Shown: one piece after another, positions 24,902-37,000 of the stretch
How positions within the stretch are numbered: position 1 is the first letter of the stretch
How the letters are laid out: every line of letters begins with the position of its first letter
Source of the DNA: Pseudisothecium myosuroides
Lineage: Eukaryota > Streptophyta > Bryopsida > Hypnales > Lembophyllaceae
Assembly: GCA_951799445.1 (NCBI GenBank)
Contig: OX637287.1
Span: forward strand, 5,642,001-5,706,000
Length of the DNA stretch: 64,000 bases
Direction: 5' to 3'
Translations under genes and position numbers: made by a program
The notes under the pieces: generated by a model
The model's input: only the letters and a program-made list of their open reading frames with translations
What the model was told of the DNA's origin: nothing
Database searches by the model: none

Positions 24902-26955
24902 CTTCCAGCATTAACTAAACCTTTCTAAAGAAATGATGCTGAAATAGAGTCTAATGCACAACCTACACTAGCTTGTATGAACTAAGAACGAGAAAACAAA
25001 ACTACAGATACTGATTGTCACTATGATCCAGCTAGCAATGTCTCATGTGAATGGCGAACTAGAACGACATCCTCTTAATAAGCTTCAATGCACAGGAACA
25101 ACAACGAGCTTGAGGTAATCGTGTTTGCTAGGAAGTGTGACTTTCATAAGCTGCTATATTTTGAGGCTCGCAGGCAGGCTCCCATAGCCGCGCAAACGTG
25201 CCCGCGAACATGGCACACCCCACGGCTCCACAGACTTGCCACCTGTAGACTCTTGGCCAAGTCATTCGAGGACCTGAAAACCAACAGAAAAATCAGTATG
25301 AGAGTTCGTTCATGCCAAGGTCATACAGGCATTGGATTGACAGTCCAAGGAAAAATCTGATTTCGATAATTGGGGGTTCAAAAAACGTCTGCAGAGTTTT
25401 AGTTTGTCTTAGGCATGATTCTCCAATTAGGAACTGACAGGCGTTTGAGAAACTGTTTGTCAGATTGGAGAAATCAAGACAAACTTCAGATTTCAGCCTA
25501 TTTTCGGTGCGAACATCTCAGCTCTAAGCTATTTACAATTACTTTCTGGTACAGAAATGGTCTGCCAGTCCGTTTCCCAGCCTTGTATGGCTCTGCCTTC
25601 AGCAATAGTAAATATCAACATTCCAGCAGCAGCTATGCAAATCCCATGTCTCAGTGGCCTCTAACAAGCCTCTCTCTCAAGCATATCTAAAATGTGGCTT
25701 CAAATTGCTGTGAAAGAAGAGCTCTCAGTGACTCTGTTGCCGTTCACAACGAGAGTAGCAGATTCAAAAATTCAGAGACCAAGAGTTGCAGGGAATCTCT
25801 TCTTCTAGGGCACTCACTTCCATTCAAAACCCTGTTGCAGCTACACAATCGACAGTCACAGAGAAGGAATCAAAGGTGACGTTAATATCAACACGCATGA
25901 AATTCCATCCTCAATTCATCGATGCCGGAATTTCGCCGTTCAAGCCTAATCCAGAAACCAAGTAATACTCAAACTTGGTCCCAGAGACCTGGACTACGCA
26001 ATGCACATCTGTCATTGAATTCCGGGGAGAGAGCAATCGACATACTGACCGTAATGGATGTGACAAAGCGGCCAAGCAAGCAACACTCCTCCAATTCCAG
26101 CCACAGTCGCGAAGATCCGCGTGATGCGTTCGCAAGGAATGGCGTCCTCGCGCATTACCTCCCCACTCGACTCTCCTAAACGCCCTCGGAGCGCCATTCT
26201 TACACGGCAACGCTCATCACATCAAAAAGCAACCGCAGCTGCAGCATCATGTCAAGCTCGATCAAGGAAGAGCTCAAAACTGTCACTCGCAAATTGTCGT
26301 TTTAGGGTTCGAGTCCCAGGGTTTTAGGGGTTCGAGACCCAACCGCAGCAGTATCGAGTCAATCAAAAACAGACACTTGCAAATTGTGCTTATGGGGCTA
26401 GAGTCCCAGGGTTTTAGGGATTCGAGACCCTGAGTGCTTCCACTTCTAGAGATGCGACTGGAAGTGCTTTGATCCGGTCACCCGGCCACTTGCCTTCAAT
26501 TTCGAGGAAATTTTGCACCTGGGATTGAGAGTTTTGCCACCTATTTTCCTTCTATTTTCCTTCAATTCCCGTACTGAACCGGTTGTTTTCTCTAATTTTC
26601 ACTCTAAATAGAAATTTTATAGATTTTTTCACCGGTTTGTTTTGCCGATGTTTTCAAAATGCAACCGGTTTTTTCCCAATTCCACCGGCTGACTATGAAC
26701 TAGCCGCCGGTTTTCCCGAACACTGCCTGGGACGTGGGAATCTGGACAGAACTGACGCAATTCTGGAGGCTGGCAGGCTCAAACCCGTCAGAGTTTGCGA
26801 AATTTCGCCCAATGAAACACACGCTGATCTGGACGTCGTGGCCTACTGTGCTTTCAGATAACCTTAATCCCCTCGTTACCCGCAGCAGAATCATACTACT
26901 TCAGGTGCTACTAAGTTCAGCATCGACAAATTTGACCGATGGGTTCATGCACATG
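24902..26955. other. Divergent upstream region of UNC93-like and NRT2
   Basis: 2.3 kb between two start codons that point away from each other. It must hold both promoters and the UNC93-like 5' UTR. Base composition is more balanced than in the outer spacers, and many short open frames on both strands match nothing known. No further coding exon is supported. Confidence 0.6.
26283..26436. repeat. 90-base tandem duplication
   Basis: Nearly two copies of a 90-base unit starting CACTCGCAAATTGT / CACTTGCAAATTGT, each with GAGTCCCAGGGTTTTAGGG and TTCGAGACCC. The motif GGTTCGAGTCC looks like a tRNA B-box, but no tRNA fold surrounds it. Confidence 0.75.
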
Positions 26956-26963
26956 TATATAAG
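26956..26963 (+). promoter_or_regulatory. NRT2: TATA box, probable NRT2 promoter
   Basis: TATATAAG preceded by ACATG lies 280 bases upstream of the NRT2 ATG. Transcription would begin near 26985-26995, giving a 5' UTR of about 250 bases that contains an AAACCCTAA element near 27060. No experimental start is known to me. Confidence 0.5.
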
Positions 26964-27244
26964 CATTATTGCTTCGCCTTGCTCTGCCCACGTGAAGAGC
27001 AGACAATGATTTCTTGGAGTTCTTGTTTCTTGAGCTTAGAATTGGGATTTTCAAGATCCTAAACCCTAAGCTAGCTCGTGCAACTTTCGAAATCTGTACA
27101 ATGAAGCTGTGGGCAAGCTGCAATCTACAATGTGACATTCCATAAACAGAGGTACCGATCGATTGGATATCCATAAACGGAGTTCCGGCCTGATTTTCCT
27201 TTTGAGATTGCCTGCATAAATTATCGCAAGGAGAGATAAGATTC

Positions 27245-30200
27245 ATGGGCTCAATGGGAGAGAGGGTGGAAGCTCCTATGGAAGTGGAAATGGCAGAGGC
27301 AGAAGTGCTCTGTGGATTTGCAGTGCCCGTGGATTCGGAGCATAAGGCGACGACGCTTCCTTTGTGGACTTGCGGCCAACCCCACATGCGAGCTTTCCAC
27401 CTCTCATGGATCTCGTTCTTCACGTGCTTCGTGTCCACCTTCGCCGCGCCGCCGTTGATGCCCATCATCCGCGACAACCTCAACTTGACCAGTGCCGATG
27501 TGAGCAACGCGGGGATCGCATCGGTGTCAGGTATGAAACACATCAGTCGTTGATACACTATACAGCAAACGATGTATCATGCTCTTGGAATAGCTAGCAA
27601 CTTCCAGGATCGATCTCAAATTCTGTTTCGAAGTTTGATCTGCAAAGCAAGAGTGATCACTTGAATTGACGGATTGAGTTGAAGCTCTTTGGCGCAAGCG
27701 TTGCTTTCGGTATGCATCGGTTCTCGTTTAAAGTTGATATATCAAACAAGATATGTTCCCCTTCTTAACTTATCGCTTAACAACTCTCCGCTCATCAATC
27801 TTGTCGCCTGCTTGCTGTCAACAATGGAAAAAGCTAACTGCCTTGATGAGCCCCCTCGAATTCAGTTTGTAAGGTTCTTTGATTACACAAAGCAAGAGTG
27901 ATCACTTGAATTGTCGTAATGGATGGAATTTATTTAGCGCAAGCATTGCTTTCGGGTATGAATCTGTTCGCGATTAACGTTGATAGGGAAATCAAGATAT
28001 GATGCTATTGGAATAGCTTAACGACTTCCAGGATCTCAAATTCGATGTTCAAAGTTTGATCTACAAAGCAAGAGTGATCACTTGAATTGACGTATATATT
28101 GAGTTGAAGCTATTTTGCGAAAGCATTGCTTTCTGGTATGCATCACACATCCCGATTATCGTTGATTTAGCAAACAAGATATGTTACCCTTGTTATATCC
28201 TCACAACTTCCAGGCTCTCAAATTCAAACTTCAAAGTTTGATCTACAAAGCAAGAGTGATGACTTGAATTGTTGTAACGAGTTGAAGCTATTTTGCGCAA
28301 GCATTGCTTTCGGTATGCATCAGTTCCCGATTAACGTTGATTTAGCAATCAAGATTTGTTGCCCTTGTTATAGCTTAGGAACTCTTAGGCTTCATGTCAA
28401 TAATCAGTATGCTTCCCGCCTTGATGAGCCCCCTTGAATTCAGTTTGTAAGGTTCTTTGATCTCTCAAGGCAAGCATGATTACTTGAATTGCCTGTAGCA
28501 ATGTACATAGCGCAGCTACTGCTTTCTTTAGCTTATCAATGAATTACTGAACTTGCTGAAATAGTTCCATGATTGTCATCATCAAGAACATCACCATACC
28601 CTGGTGTCAAGTAGTGTTACAAGAGTTTCTCCTCTAAACTGAAATACAATTGACAAGTGGTTAGTCTATACTGCACAATTGTTTTTTTGAATTGGCCTCT
28701 GAGATTTTCATCAAAACGTGGGGCTGTTTAGGTACAATCCTTTCTCGATTGATCATGGGGACTGTGTGTGACCTAGTGGGTCCTCGATATGGTTGCGCCA
28801 CTCTGTTGCTGCTAACAGCGCCGGCCGTGTTCTCCATGGCCAGTGTGTCAACTGCGACTGGCTTCGTTTTGATCCGATTTTGCATTGGCTTGTCGCTGGC
28901 CTCGTTTGTGACTTGCCAGTTCTGGGTGAGCTCCATGTTCAGCAGTCGTATTGCAGGAGTGGCGAATGGGACGGCTGCTGGGTGGGGAAACCTGGGTGGC
29001 GGGGCTACTCAGCTCTTGATGCCCCTCGTGTTCAGTGTCATCAACAACAGGTATGTTTGACAACGTCATTGTTTCTGCGTCCCATGCTGCAGAGAATTTT
29101 GTTTGGTAGAGGATGCTATTTGTGCATTTTAACCAATATGTAGGAGTGTGCTTTGATTGGGAGATCACTATAGAGCTCTGAAGAGATTACTTTGCGTACA
29201 AGAGCCAAATCTGTACAGACCAAATTTTAATCTCTGTATGCATTTCTTATGCACGTTGAAAGTGGGAGGTTGTAGACCACTATTGAAGGAATAGTAGACA
29301 AACCCATTTCCATCCAAAGATAAGTGGCCTGGGACATTTAGCCAAGTCATGCTAACATCACTTGGTAATTGAGGGCCACCCAGTGTTTTAGTCGATGAAT
29401 TGCTGTTGGTAACAGGGGTCAGTGTAGGAGACGGGATTGCCATGTAACTGGCTGATATGTTGTTCTGTTTTTGATTAGGTTGCAGTCCACTGCCTTCACA
29501 GCTTGGCGACTGGCCTTCTTCGTTCCCGGGATGCTGCATGTATTCTGTGGCTTTGCGATCCTGCTTCTGGGACGAGATTTACCAGATGGGAACTACAGGG
29601 ATCTTAAAAAGCGTGGTGTCAAACATTCGGACAGGTTCTTAAAGGTGACATTTTTTCACCACTCAATGAGCTGTTTTCTCATTTGTCCAATAAAGCTGAG
29701 CTTTCTCTCTACAGCTAGGACCAACACAGTTAAATATCTTTTTAGCAGTGTCTCGTCCCGTTCACAAGACTGCCAATGCAATATGACCGTTATCCTATGC
29801 TGGATTGAGATGTACAGATCGAGTAATAAATGCTGAAACAAGGATGTTGTCATCCAGATAGTCATCTTATCATTCTAGGGAACCCTTCTTGAGCACCCTG
29901 TGAATTGGCATGATTGGGAATCCCTGACACCTTGTTTTTTTTATGTTGAGCTCAATTTGAACAAGAGATAGCTCCTCAAGCAAATGAGCCATTGTCTTCA
30001 TATGTCCGAGCTTTAGTTTTGATTGATTTTGGCATGACTTTGCTTTCAACAGCTCTTGGTTGGTACTGTTGTCAAAAGGTGCCATGCCAAGAATGTCATG
30101 ATTGACTGAAGTAGTGCATGTTTTTTCAAAGATACTGAGTTGCTCCATCTTCTGTTTCATTTAGGTTTTGAAGACTGCAACTACGAATTACAGAATGTGG

Positions 30201-30923
30201 ATACTGGCCCTCACATACGGGTTTTCATTTGGATTGGAGCTGACAATAGACAACATTCTCGCCGAGTATTACTACGACCATTTTGACTTGAACCTCAAAA
30301 GTGCAGGCATCATTGCGTCAGTGTTTGGGTTAATGAACGTCTTCACTCGTCCTGGTGGGGGTGTTCTCTCCGACGTCATGTCACGAAGCTTTGGCATGCG
30401 AGGCCGGCTTTGGATTCTCTGGCTCCTCCAGTCAGCCGGGGGCTTGTTGTGCATAGTGATGGGCAACGTCACCACGTTGCCTAGTTCGGTGGGTGTCATG
30501 GTCCTGTTCTCCATCTTCGTGCAAGCTGCTTGTGGGGCAACTTTTGGAATTGTGCCCTTCATCTCTAGAAGGGCGCTTGGCGTGGTGTCCGGGTTAGTTG
30601 GTGCTGGTGGCAGCGTCGGTGCTGTCTTGACCCAGCTGATTATACACATGGGCGACTCCACAAATACCAGTTTTGTGCACATTGGCATCACCACCCTGTG
30701 TTGCACTTTGCCACTTCTGATGGTGCACTTCCCTCAATGGGGAGGCATGGTGACGTGCCCTTCCCGAGTCTCAGAGAAAGATTATTATGGCTCTGAGTGG
30801 ACCGAGAGTGAGAAAGAAACTGGCATTCATCTGCCCAGCTTGGAGTTTGCTGCCAACTCATGGTCAGAGCGGGGGCGTTGGTTTCCTGTGCAAGAAACCG
30901 TATCATCACATGGTGGTTTTTGA
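27245..30923 (+). CDS. NRT2: High-affinity nitrate transporter NRT2 (NNP family, MFS)
   Basis: Coding exons 27245-27530, 28732-29050, 29479-29644 and 30165-30923 (1530 bases, 509 aa). NRT2 proteins are plasma-membrane proton/nitrate symporters of the MFS nitrate-nitrite porter family, usually working with NAR2/NRT3. Diagnostic features: [12 protein letters not shown] in the N-terminal tail; [20 protein letters not shown]; the MFS signature [12 protein letters not shown] (residues 105-116); the NNP signature [13 protein letters not shown] (about 178-190); [28 protein letters not shown] with GMRGRLW; and the second NNP motif [15 protein letters not shown] near residue 400. HFPQWGGM and the tail SEWTESEK...SERGRW match plant NRT2 C-termini. 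A second ATG nine bases downstream could also serve. Introns 1 and 2 carry repeats. Confidence 0.96.
27600..28500. repeat. Degenerate tandem repeat filling NRT2 intron 1
   Basis: Intron 27531-28731 contains five spaced occurrences of CAAGAGTGATCACTTGAATT (one diverged) beginning at 27648, 27893, 28069, 28251 and 28471, i.e. periods of 245, 176, 182 and 220. Each unit also holds GCAAGCATTGCTTTC and GGTATGCATC followed by ATTAACGTTGAT. Two unit types occur: one has ACTTCCAGGATCTCAAATTC, the other CTTGATGAGCCCCCTCGAATT. Confidence 0.9.
29103..29445 (+). repeat. 340-base dispersed repeat, copy in NRT2 intron 2
   Basis: Collinear and in the same orientation as 17057-17390, with a strongly conserved core CTATTGAAGGAATAGTAGAC. 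It occupies most of intron 29051-29478. Confidence 0.75.
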
Positions 30924-31613
30924 AGCTAAACATGTGCCGACGTTGATTCTCACATGTGGTTGGAAAGATTAGGGGGGGTGTCCGAGCTGACCCTGCAGAA
31001 GGTGAATTGTATTAAAAAACTCCATGAGGGGCCTAGTACTTTAGTGACAGAAGAATCACGTCATGCCCGATTTGGTAACAACCTTCAATTTGTGGAGCAG
31101 GAATCGCGAGCCTTGACACCCCCAATTGCCATGTTTTACCAAGACAAGCCTCAAGGAGGTATTTTCCTTCCGTTCTCCTACCAAGGTGCTGTTTTGCACC
31201 GATGAACTTGGGAAGCGGTGATTATTGTTGCTGGAGGGAAATGACTTGTTTGAGCAGGTTTATATGAAAAAATGCCTTAAATGGCGTTGCAATTGGAAGG
31301 AGTTAATGTGGCAAGGGGGGAGGGGGGGTGGTCTACTGGTATATAACGTTCCTGTCTCTCGAAAGTGACAAGGTAGAATGGAAACCACTGAGTTGGCTTT
31401 TCTATATGGCAATAGTACGAAACGTCTTCGGCAGACATGGAAGTTAATAGGAGTTGTTTTGGAGGCTCAGGAATGTGCCTACGTCTAAATAGATAGACGT
31501 GGTTGCGGTGCTTGGACTTGTGCTTGGATAGTGCTTGGACGGTGCTTCATCCACAGCTTGCAATCATATTCCTGAGCAGACTGCGTCGACACCCCAGACG
31601 ACCAGGTGGGGAC

Positions 31614-31902
31614 ATTCAAAATCGCCACCTTTGATTCTGAGTATACTTCATGATATTAGAATGATCAAATTTTTACGTTTTCCTGTTAGAAAATGAAAGA
31701 GGTTTCCAACGCATCAAAGATTTGCGTTATTTGGATACCGTATGCAAAACCACTAGGTTCAAACTGTTATTGGTAGATGACCTAAAACAAACACCTGAAC
31801 AATGTTTAGGTGCTCTACATCCTCGTAATTGATATGTGTTTCTTGTCTAATATTTTAGGGTGGCCATTTTGGGTCAGCAGCGATTATGGGTGTCCCTACT
31901 TT
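31614..31902. repeat. Dispersed repeat B, MITE-like copy
   Basis: The ends AGGTGGGGACATTCAAAATC and (right, read inward) AAAGTAGGGACACCCATAATC form imperfect inverted repeats. The same terminus type appears at 51380 (AGGTGGGTACCCCTAAAACC) and 61993 (AAGGTAGCAACACCCATAAC). Confidence 0.6.
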
Positions 31903-32301
31903 ACTGCAACCAGTCGTACTTGAGAACGATTAGATAGTAACCAGTGTCTCAGTAGATGTACTCTCTCCATATGTGTTAATTACATTGTGTGATCCTGGTG
32001 GATTGACAGTTTTTTTGATAGGAATCATAGATATGAAGGTACATTGATAGACATGTTTTGTCTCGAAGAGTAGGTTTGTATTCGGTATTTTCTTTGTAAA
32101 CAAGCTACAACAAAGTAGACCATATTGGTAGACAAAATGACAATAGCCTCATGTTCAGATACAATTTTTTTTACTTGGAGATTCAGTCCCATTATTTCAT
32201 TCACGAGGTTTTCTTATAGTGTCCCTTTTAAACGGTTGTACTGACTTACATTCTTGCTGTGCACTTGTGAAGTGCTTTGTATGTGTATTCCAAACTTCGT
32301 A

Positions 32302-32378
32302 CTACCTGTCTCAAAATAAATCCGTGGTCTCTAGTGGGAAACTAGTCGGAGTACCTCGGATTTATGAGACAGAGGGAG
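32302..32378. mobile_element. Stowaway-like MITE, 77 bases
   Basis: Ends CTACCTGTCTCAAAATAAAT and (right, read inward) CTCCCTCTGTCTCATAAAT, flanked by TA on both sides (32300-32301, 32379-32380). The CTCCCTC terminus and TA target are typical of Stowaway (Tc1/mariner) MITEs. Nearly all of its length is stem, with a second inner pairing of ACTAG/CTAGT. Confidence 0.85.
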
Positions 32379-33338
32379 TATGTGTCTTGAATGATTTGCA
32401 TTGTTTGAACATGGTCTAACTGAGCAACCCTTTGTCACAGGAAGCTTGTTCTTTGTTCTAAACTTCTAGCTGCAAAGGTCATCAACTAAATTAACCCCAC
32501 TAACAATCAGCAGAGTACTCCGTATTAAGCTAAGTGTAATCTTAGATAGCGGCTTGCCATGGTGTAAGTTACGTCTCAGTGCCTTCGTGGTATTGATCTT
32601 TGTGCAGGATTAACTAAGCAAATCTCAGCAAATGACTGAGCAGTGGGTGGGCACATATAACTAAACCGTAATCTTCGCTCGCACTGTAAGTTACGGAACT
32701 TAGATTTTTCTAGAACTGAGGAAAAGTCTACTTGATGTACAGAACTGAGTCAACAATCTGTCAGCGCACATTCCCTATTGAATTTTGACTGTATGAGTGA
32801 TTTCCAGATTGAGAGAGCTGTTTGCTTAATCGGTTCAGTTAATCCCAATTGCAAATGACTTTAATTTGCCGATAATCGGAACTCTACTTTGCCAATAAAT
32901 TCCTAATCACTCAATTGATTTCTGCATTCAAAATTTGGTGCTTGAATGCAGGTGAAGATTGAATCGCAATCAAGTTCCCCAAAGCTGAATCGAAATACAT
33001 GGCTGTATTGTGAATGCTTTGGGCTACAAGCTTAAGCCATGCCAGTGAAGCTGTCACCTCTCATTGCCGGCCAAAAGAGGTATGTAAACATTGTAAAGTA
33101 CTGTACTAAGTGCCCGTTTGACACAGTCGTGCAGGGGTGCATGTTTTTTGTCAAAATTGGAGTGGAAAGACACGCAGCATGGGCCACCAGTTTCTTTCAT
33201 TGTCTTAAAAGTCTGCACCACACTGTTCAAACTGGGCCATGAATTAGTTCCATGATGTTCCATCTCGTACTTTACTGTTCCCATGTCTTGACTCAATCTT
33301 CCCAAATGTCAGGAACCTTGGGCAAAATATGAAGGTAA

Positions 33339-34095
33339 GAGCATCCCCACAGCAGCTCATAGTTTGACGCAAACCCGGGGAGGTGGCGGGGCCGGCCATT
33401 TTAATTGTCCCACGGCGACTCAAAAAATGGCTCAAAAATGGCTCAAAAATAATTTGATGAAGACTTCGCCAAATGGTGAAGCTTGCCCGTGGCTCAATAT
33501 GGGCTCCTTTTGCAATTTCTGAGGTACTTTTGGAATGTTGGAAGCTTTTGACTTGCCCGCATTGATTAAGAGGTGCAAGGTGGCGCTATGGTGATGCAAA
33601 TTTAGAACTATGGGACTTGTGCCAAGCTGTGTAGCCGTGGCACACACGTCGGACACGTGGGCCGAGCTCAAGCAATTGCAAATCAAAATGAGTGCTTTCC
33701 CTGAGTTTAGAGCATCCCCACAGCTAAACTCAGGAAAAGCACTCATTTTGATTTGCAATTGCTTGAGCCTAGTCTATGTGTTTGGTGTGTGCGCCACGGC
33801 TATACGGCTACACGGCTTGGCACAAATCCCATAGTTCTAAATTTGCATCACCATAGAGCCACCTTGCATCTCTTAATCAATGCGAGCAAGATAAAAGCTT
33901 TCAACATTCCAAAAGTACCTCGGAAATTGCAAAAGAAGCCCATATTGAGCCACGGGCAAACTTCACCATTTGGTAGAGTCTTCATCAAATTATTTTATGG
34001 TTGGCCTTTTTTGAGTCACCATGGGGCAATTAAAATGGTCAACCTGGTCACCTCCCCGGGTTTGCGTCAAACTATGAACTGTTGTGGGGATGCTC
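33339..34095. mobile_element. Foldback element with two ~372-base arms (PIF/Harbinger-like ends)
   Basis: The left arm 33339-33710 and right arm 33724-34095 are reverse complements with scattered mismatches and small gaps; a 13-base spacer, AGCATCCCCACAG, separates them. The outer ends read GAGCATCCCCACAGC and GAGCATCCCCACAAC (inward), and TAA flanks both sides (33336-33338, 34096-34098). The spacer repeats the terminal motif, so the unit may have arisen by inverted duplication of one element around its own end. No protein is encoded. A transcript through it would form a very long hairpin. Confidence 0.85.
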
Positions 34096-34098
34096 TAA

Positions 34099-37000
34099 GG
34101 ACTCCTACTCATTCCAAAAATATTGGAAGGTAAGGGACGCTTTGCATTCTAGAGGTTGGGCCAATTGCTGTGTCAAAGGCCCAAAATCCTCACTTGTGAT
34201 TGGATAAAAGGTTGGAATCAGTCCCAACCCCTTCACACGTAGAGGCTGGGCCAATTCGGTGGAATGAATTTTTTATTCAAAAAAGACATAATTTGATGTG
34301 GCCCGAGCTTGTTGAATTGGGTTTACCAAAAATGGGAGGCCAATTCTTGGCAATGTTGGATTAGTTTCAATCTAAAAAAACTTTTTAATAAAATATTATT
34401 TTTTTCAACATATTAGATACGTTGAATTTTGTGCAATTAGCTCCAAGGGAAATTGGCTCAGCCTCTGGGTGTAAAGCGGCCTTGAAAAGAGAGAAAAGGC
34501 TAAAATTTTCTAGTTTTATTTTTAAATTGGCCCGGCCTCTTGGCCTCAAAGCATCCTTTGTCCACCCTCTATGGATGCACTGCAATTACAAGTCTTGCAT
34601 GGGTTATAGAAAAGTACCAAAACCCTAAACCAATGCTAACGGCACCTTATACGTACCTTCACAGGCTTGGCATTTCCTAACTCTTGCATTGCAAAAACTA
34701 GTCCTTTGTTGTGCCCTCCAAACTCCTATGCACTCCTTTGTCAATAACAAAAAGTACAAAGATTGAGTACAGATTTGGCATTGTACAAGTACATGAGTTG
34801 CATTGAACCTTTCCCACCACCTACTTCACCTTTTGATTTTGTGTCTGCGCCATTTAAGATTTAGAGCATTGTTGTCGCATTGAGGCGCTTGCGATGGACA
34901 AAGGGCATTAGACTGACATTGATACCCAAATTATATTTACTTGATGTTGGAAATACGTTAGATTGACATTGAAATGACAAATGTTAGTTGAATTTTGAGC
35001 TTTTATGAATTTTGAGCTTTTATGAATTTTGCATACAATATGGTACTTGATCGCCATTCTTTGAACCTCACCTAATCTTCATTGCAATTTGTCTAAAAAT
35101 TGTTAATTATTATGGGAAGTGCCCACTGGATGTTAGAAACAATATGGATACTAATATACGGTCCCATTATTACAAATAATGTAAAAATTGAAAATTGGTT
35201 ACTTCTAAGAGAGAGTATGTTATAAATATTATTTATTTATTTTTGTAAGTATTATATTTGACATATGTAACATTCTTGATTGTTCAGGCTTGGGTCCTTC
35301 TTCCAAAGTGTCACTATGGCAAAGATACTCTTGTTATATTGACATAGCCTCATCAATCAAGGATGACTTTGATTTAATAAATTTATGGACCATCTATTAG
35401 ATTTGCTTGGCTATAGAAGCTCAAGACTTAGTAGAGAAAAGGTCTTGCGTTATTTAATTCAAGAAATGTTATTGTAAATATATTATAAAGGCTTTGGGCT
35501 AGAAGAGCACTAGATAAAATTTAGGAATAAGGTGATTCAAGATTCTTCCTCATTTCCTATTTTTCATAAATATAGAGAACCATAGCATGTTAGAATCAAG
35601 GATTGTTTTGTTGACTATGTACATATGTTAAAGGAATGGATGAATACTTTAAGTTGTAGCCAATTTTGTGGATGATTTCATGTCCAATTTCCTTGCCTAG
35701 TGTGAACCATTATATGACCTAGGGTTTTGGGTGATAGAATTTGCACTGAAAGGAGTGTGTGATTGTTGACTTAGTTTGGATGTTTTAGTGATGTTACTTA
35801 GAATTTTATGGGGCTTATAATAATTTTGTAGGCAGTTTTTTTAATCAATATGGATAGATCCCTTAATGTTTTAATGTCCATTGTACCATTTGTGTGATTG
35901 AAATATTGCACAAGTATATTCTTTTGTGCTTTAGGTTTTGTATTGCTAAGACTATAATTTTTGAGAAATTATAGTTTGTGTTTGTGCATGTTGTCCTCGA
36001 AAAATTATATATAAAATAGGCCTTGAAGTATAATTCTCCTAAAAATTTGAACTACTCACAAGGTCAAATAAATTTGGCCATATTAGAGTATTACCTAGCA
36101 ATAAGGGATTTATAATTGCACAAAGGAAAAGCAAGACCCTATATAAATACCTCTTTGTGTACACATGTTTCCAAAGTTTATAAGGAAGATTCCTCAGGTT
36201 TGATTTCCTTACATAAAAAGAGATTTTTGTATTTTTATTTAGAAAAATAAGATTTGAAAAATGTCATAAACAAAAATAAATTATAAAATATTCTTCATAA
36301 TGTTTTTTCTAAAAATTGAATTTTCATAAATTTGACGTCTACTTTTAGAACTATTTCCTATAAAGATGCCCTACCATGATGACATCTTGTCATTGAGTCT
36401 CCATTGAGAAAAACAACTAGGAATAGGCCTTACTACTCACATCTATAAGACATGCCTAGTCAAACTTTTCCTAACTTTGTCTTCATTCACAATGGCCTTT
36501 GATCCAAAGTTATAATTATTTTTTGTCACTAATTAAACCAAACTTCACTGCATGCAATCATACACGTCGTCAAGAAAAGTTTGCTTGGTAGTAAAAATCA
36601 TCCAATTGCAATTCCCGAACTACTTTATCATTCACTAAATGAATGATGAATATTTTGAAAAGTGTACTTCATTCAATTAATATTTTTTGACAAAGCGTTT
36701 AGAAATTTGTAAAACATATCAATGGAAAAAAGTAAAAATGCTCTACAAGAATCAATATAATTGAGATTTTGAAGCAATACTAAAAATTTAATATGATTTA
36801 ATTTTTTTTCTGAAATATATTAATGGAAAAAAAAATAAAAATACTCTACAAGAATCAATGGAATGGAGATTTTGAAATATCATCTACTACCATATATAAT
36901 GCGATTTTAAAATAGTATTCTTACCATCTTTAGTTTGAGCACTTGAGAGGTTAAGGTAGAAGCATCCATTCATATACCTATTGATTCATTGTAGAGTTTC

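Larger units (their letters stand above)
30924..33335. other. NRT2 3' region and intergenic DNA
   Basis: The first few hundred bases should be the NRT2 3' UTR. No further gene is supported. Two MITEs lie here (31614-31902 and 32302-32378). At about 33107-33238 GTGCCCGTTTGACACAG is roughly mirrored by CACTGTTCAAACTGGGCCA, which may be another short hAT-like element, but no target duplication is visible. Confidence 0.5.

Noticed and set aside
26305..26320. GGTTCGAGTCCCAG resembles a tRNA T-arm/B-box
   Set aside because: No A-box, acceptor stem or anticodon arm fits around it, and the motif is part of a 90-base tandem duplication.
27245..27558. Long minus-strand open frame opposite NRT2 exon 1 (26917-27558)
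   Set aside because: It is a shadow of the NRT2 coding strand and promoter, with no known similarity.
30272..30706. 144-codon minus-strand frame opposite NRT2 exon 4
   Set aside because: Antisense shadow of a clearly conserved coding exon.
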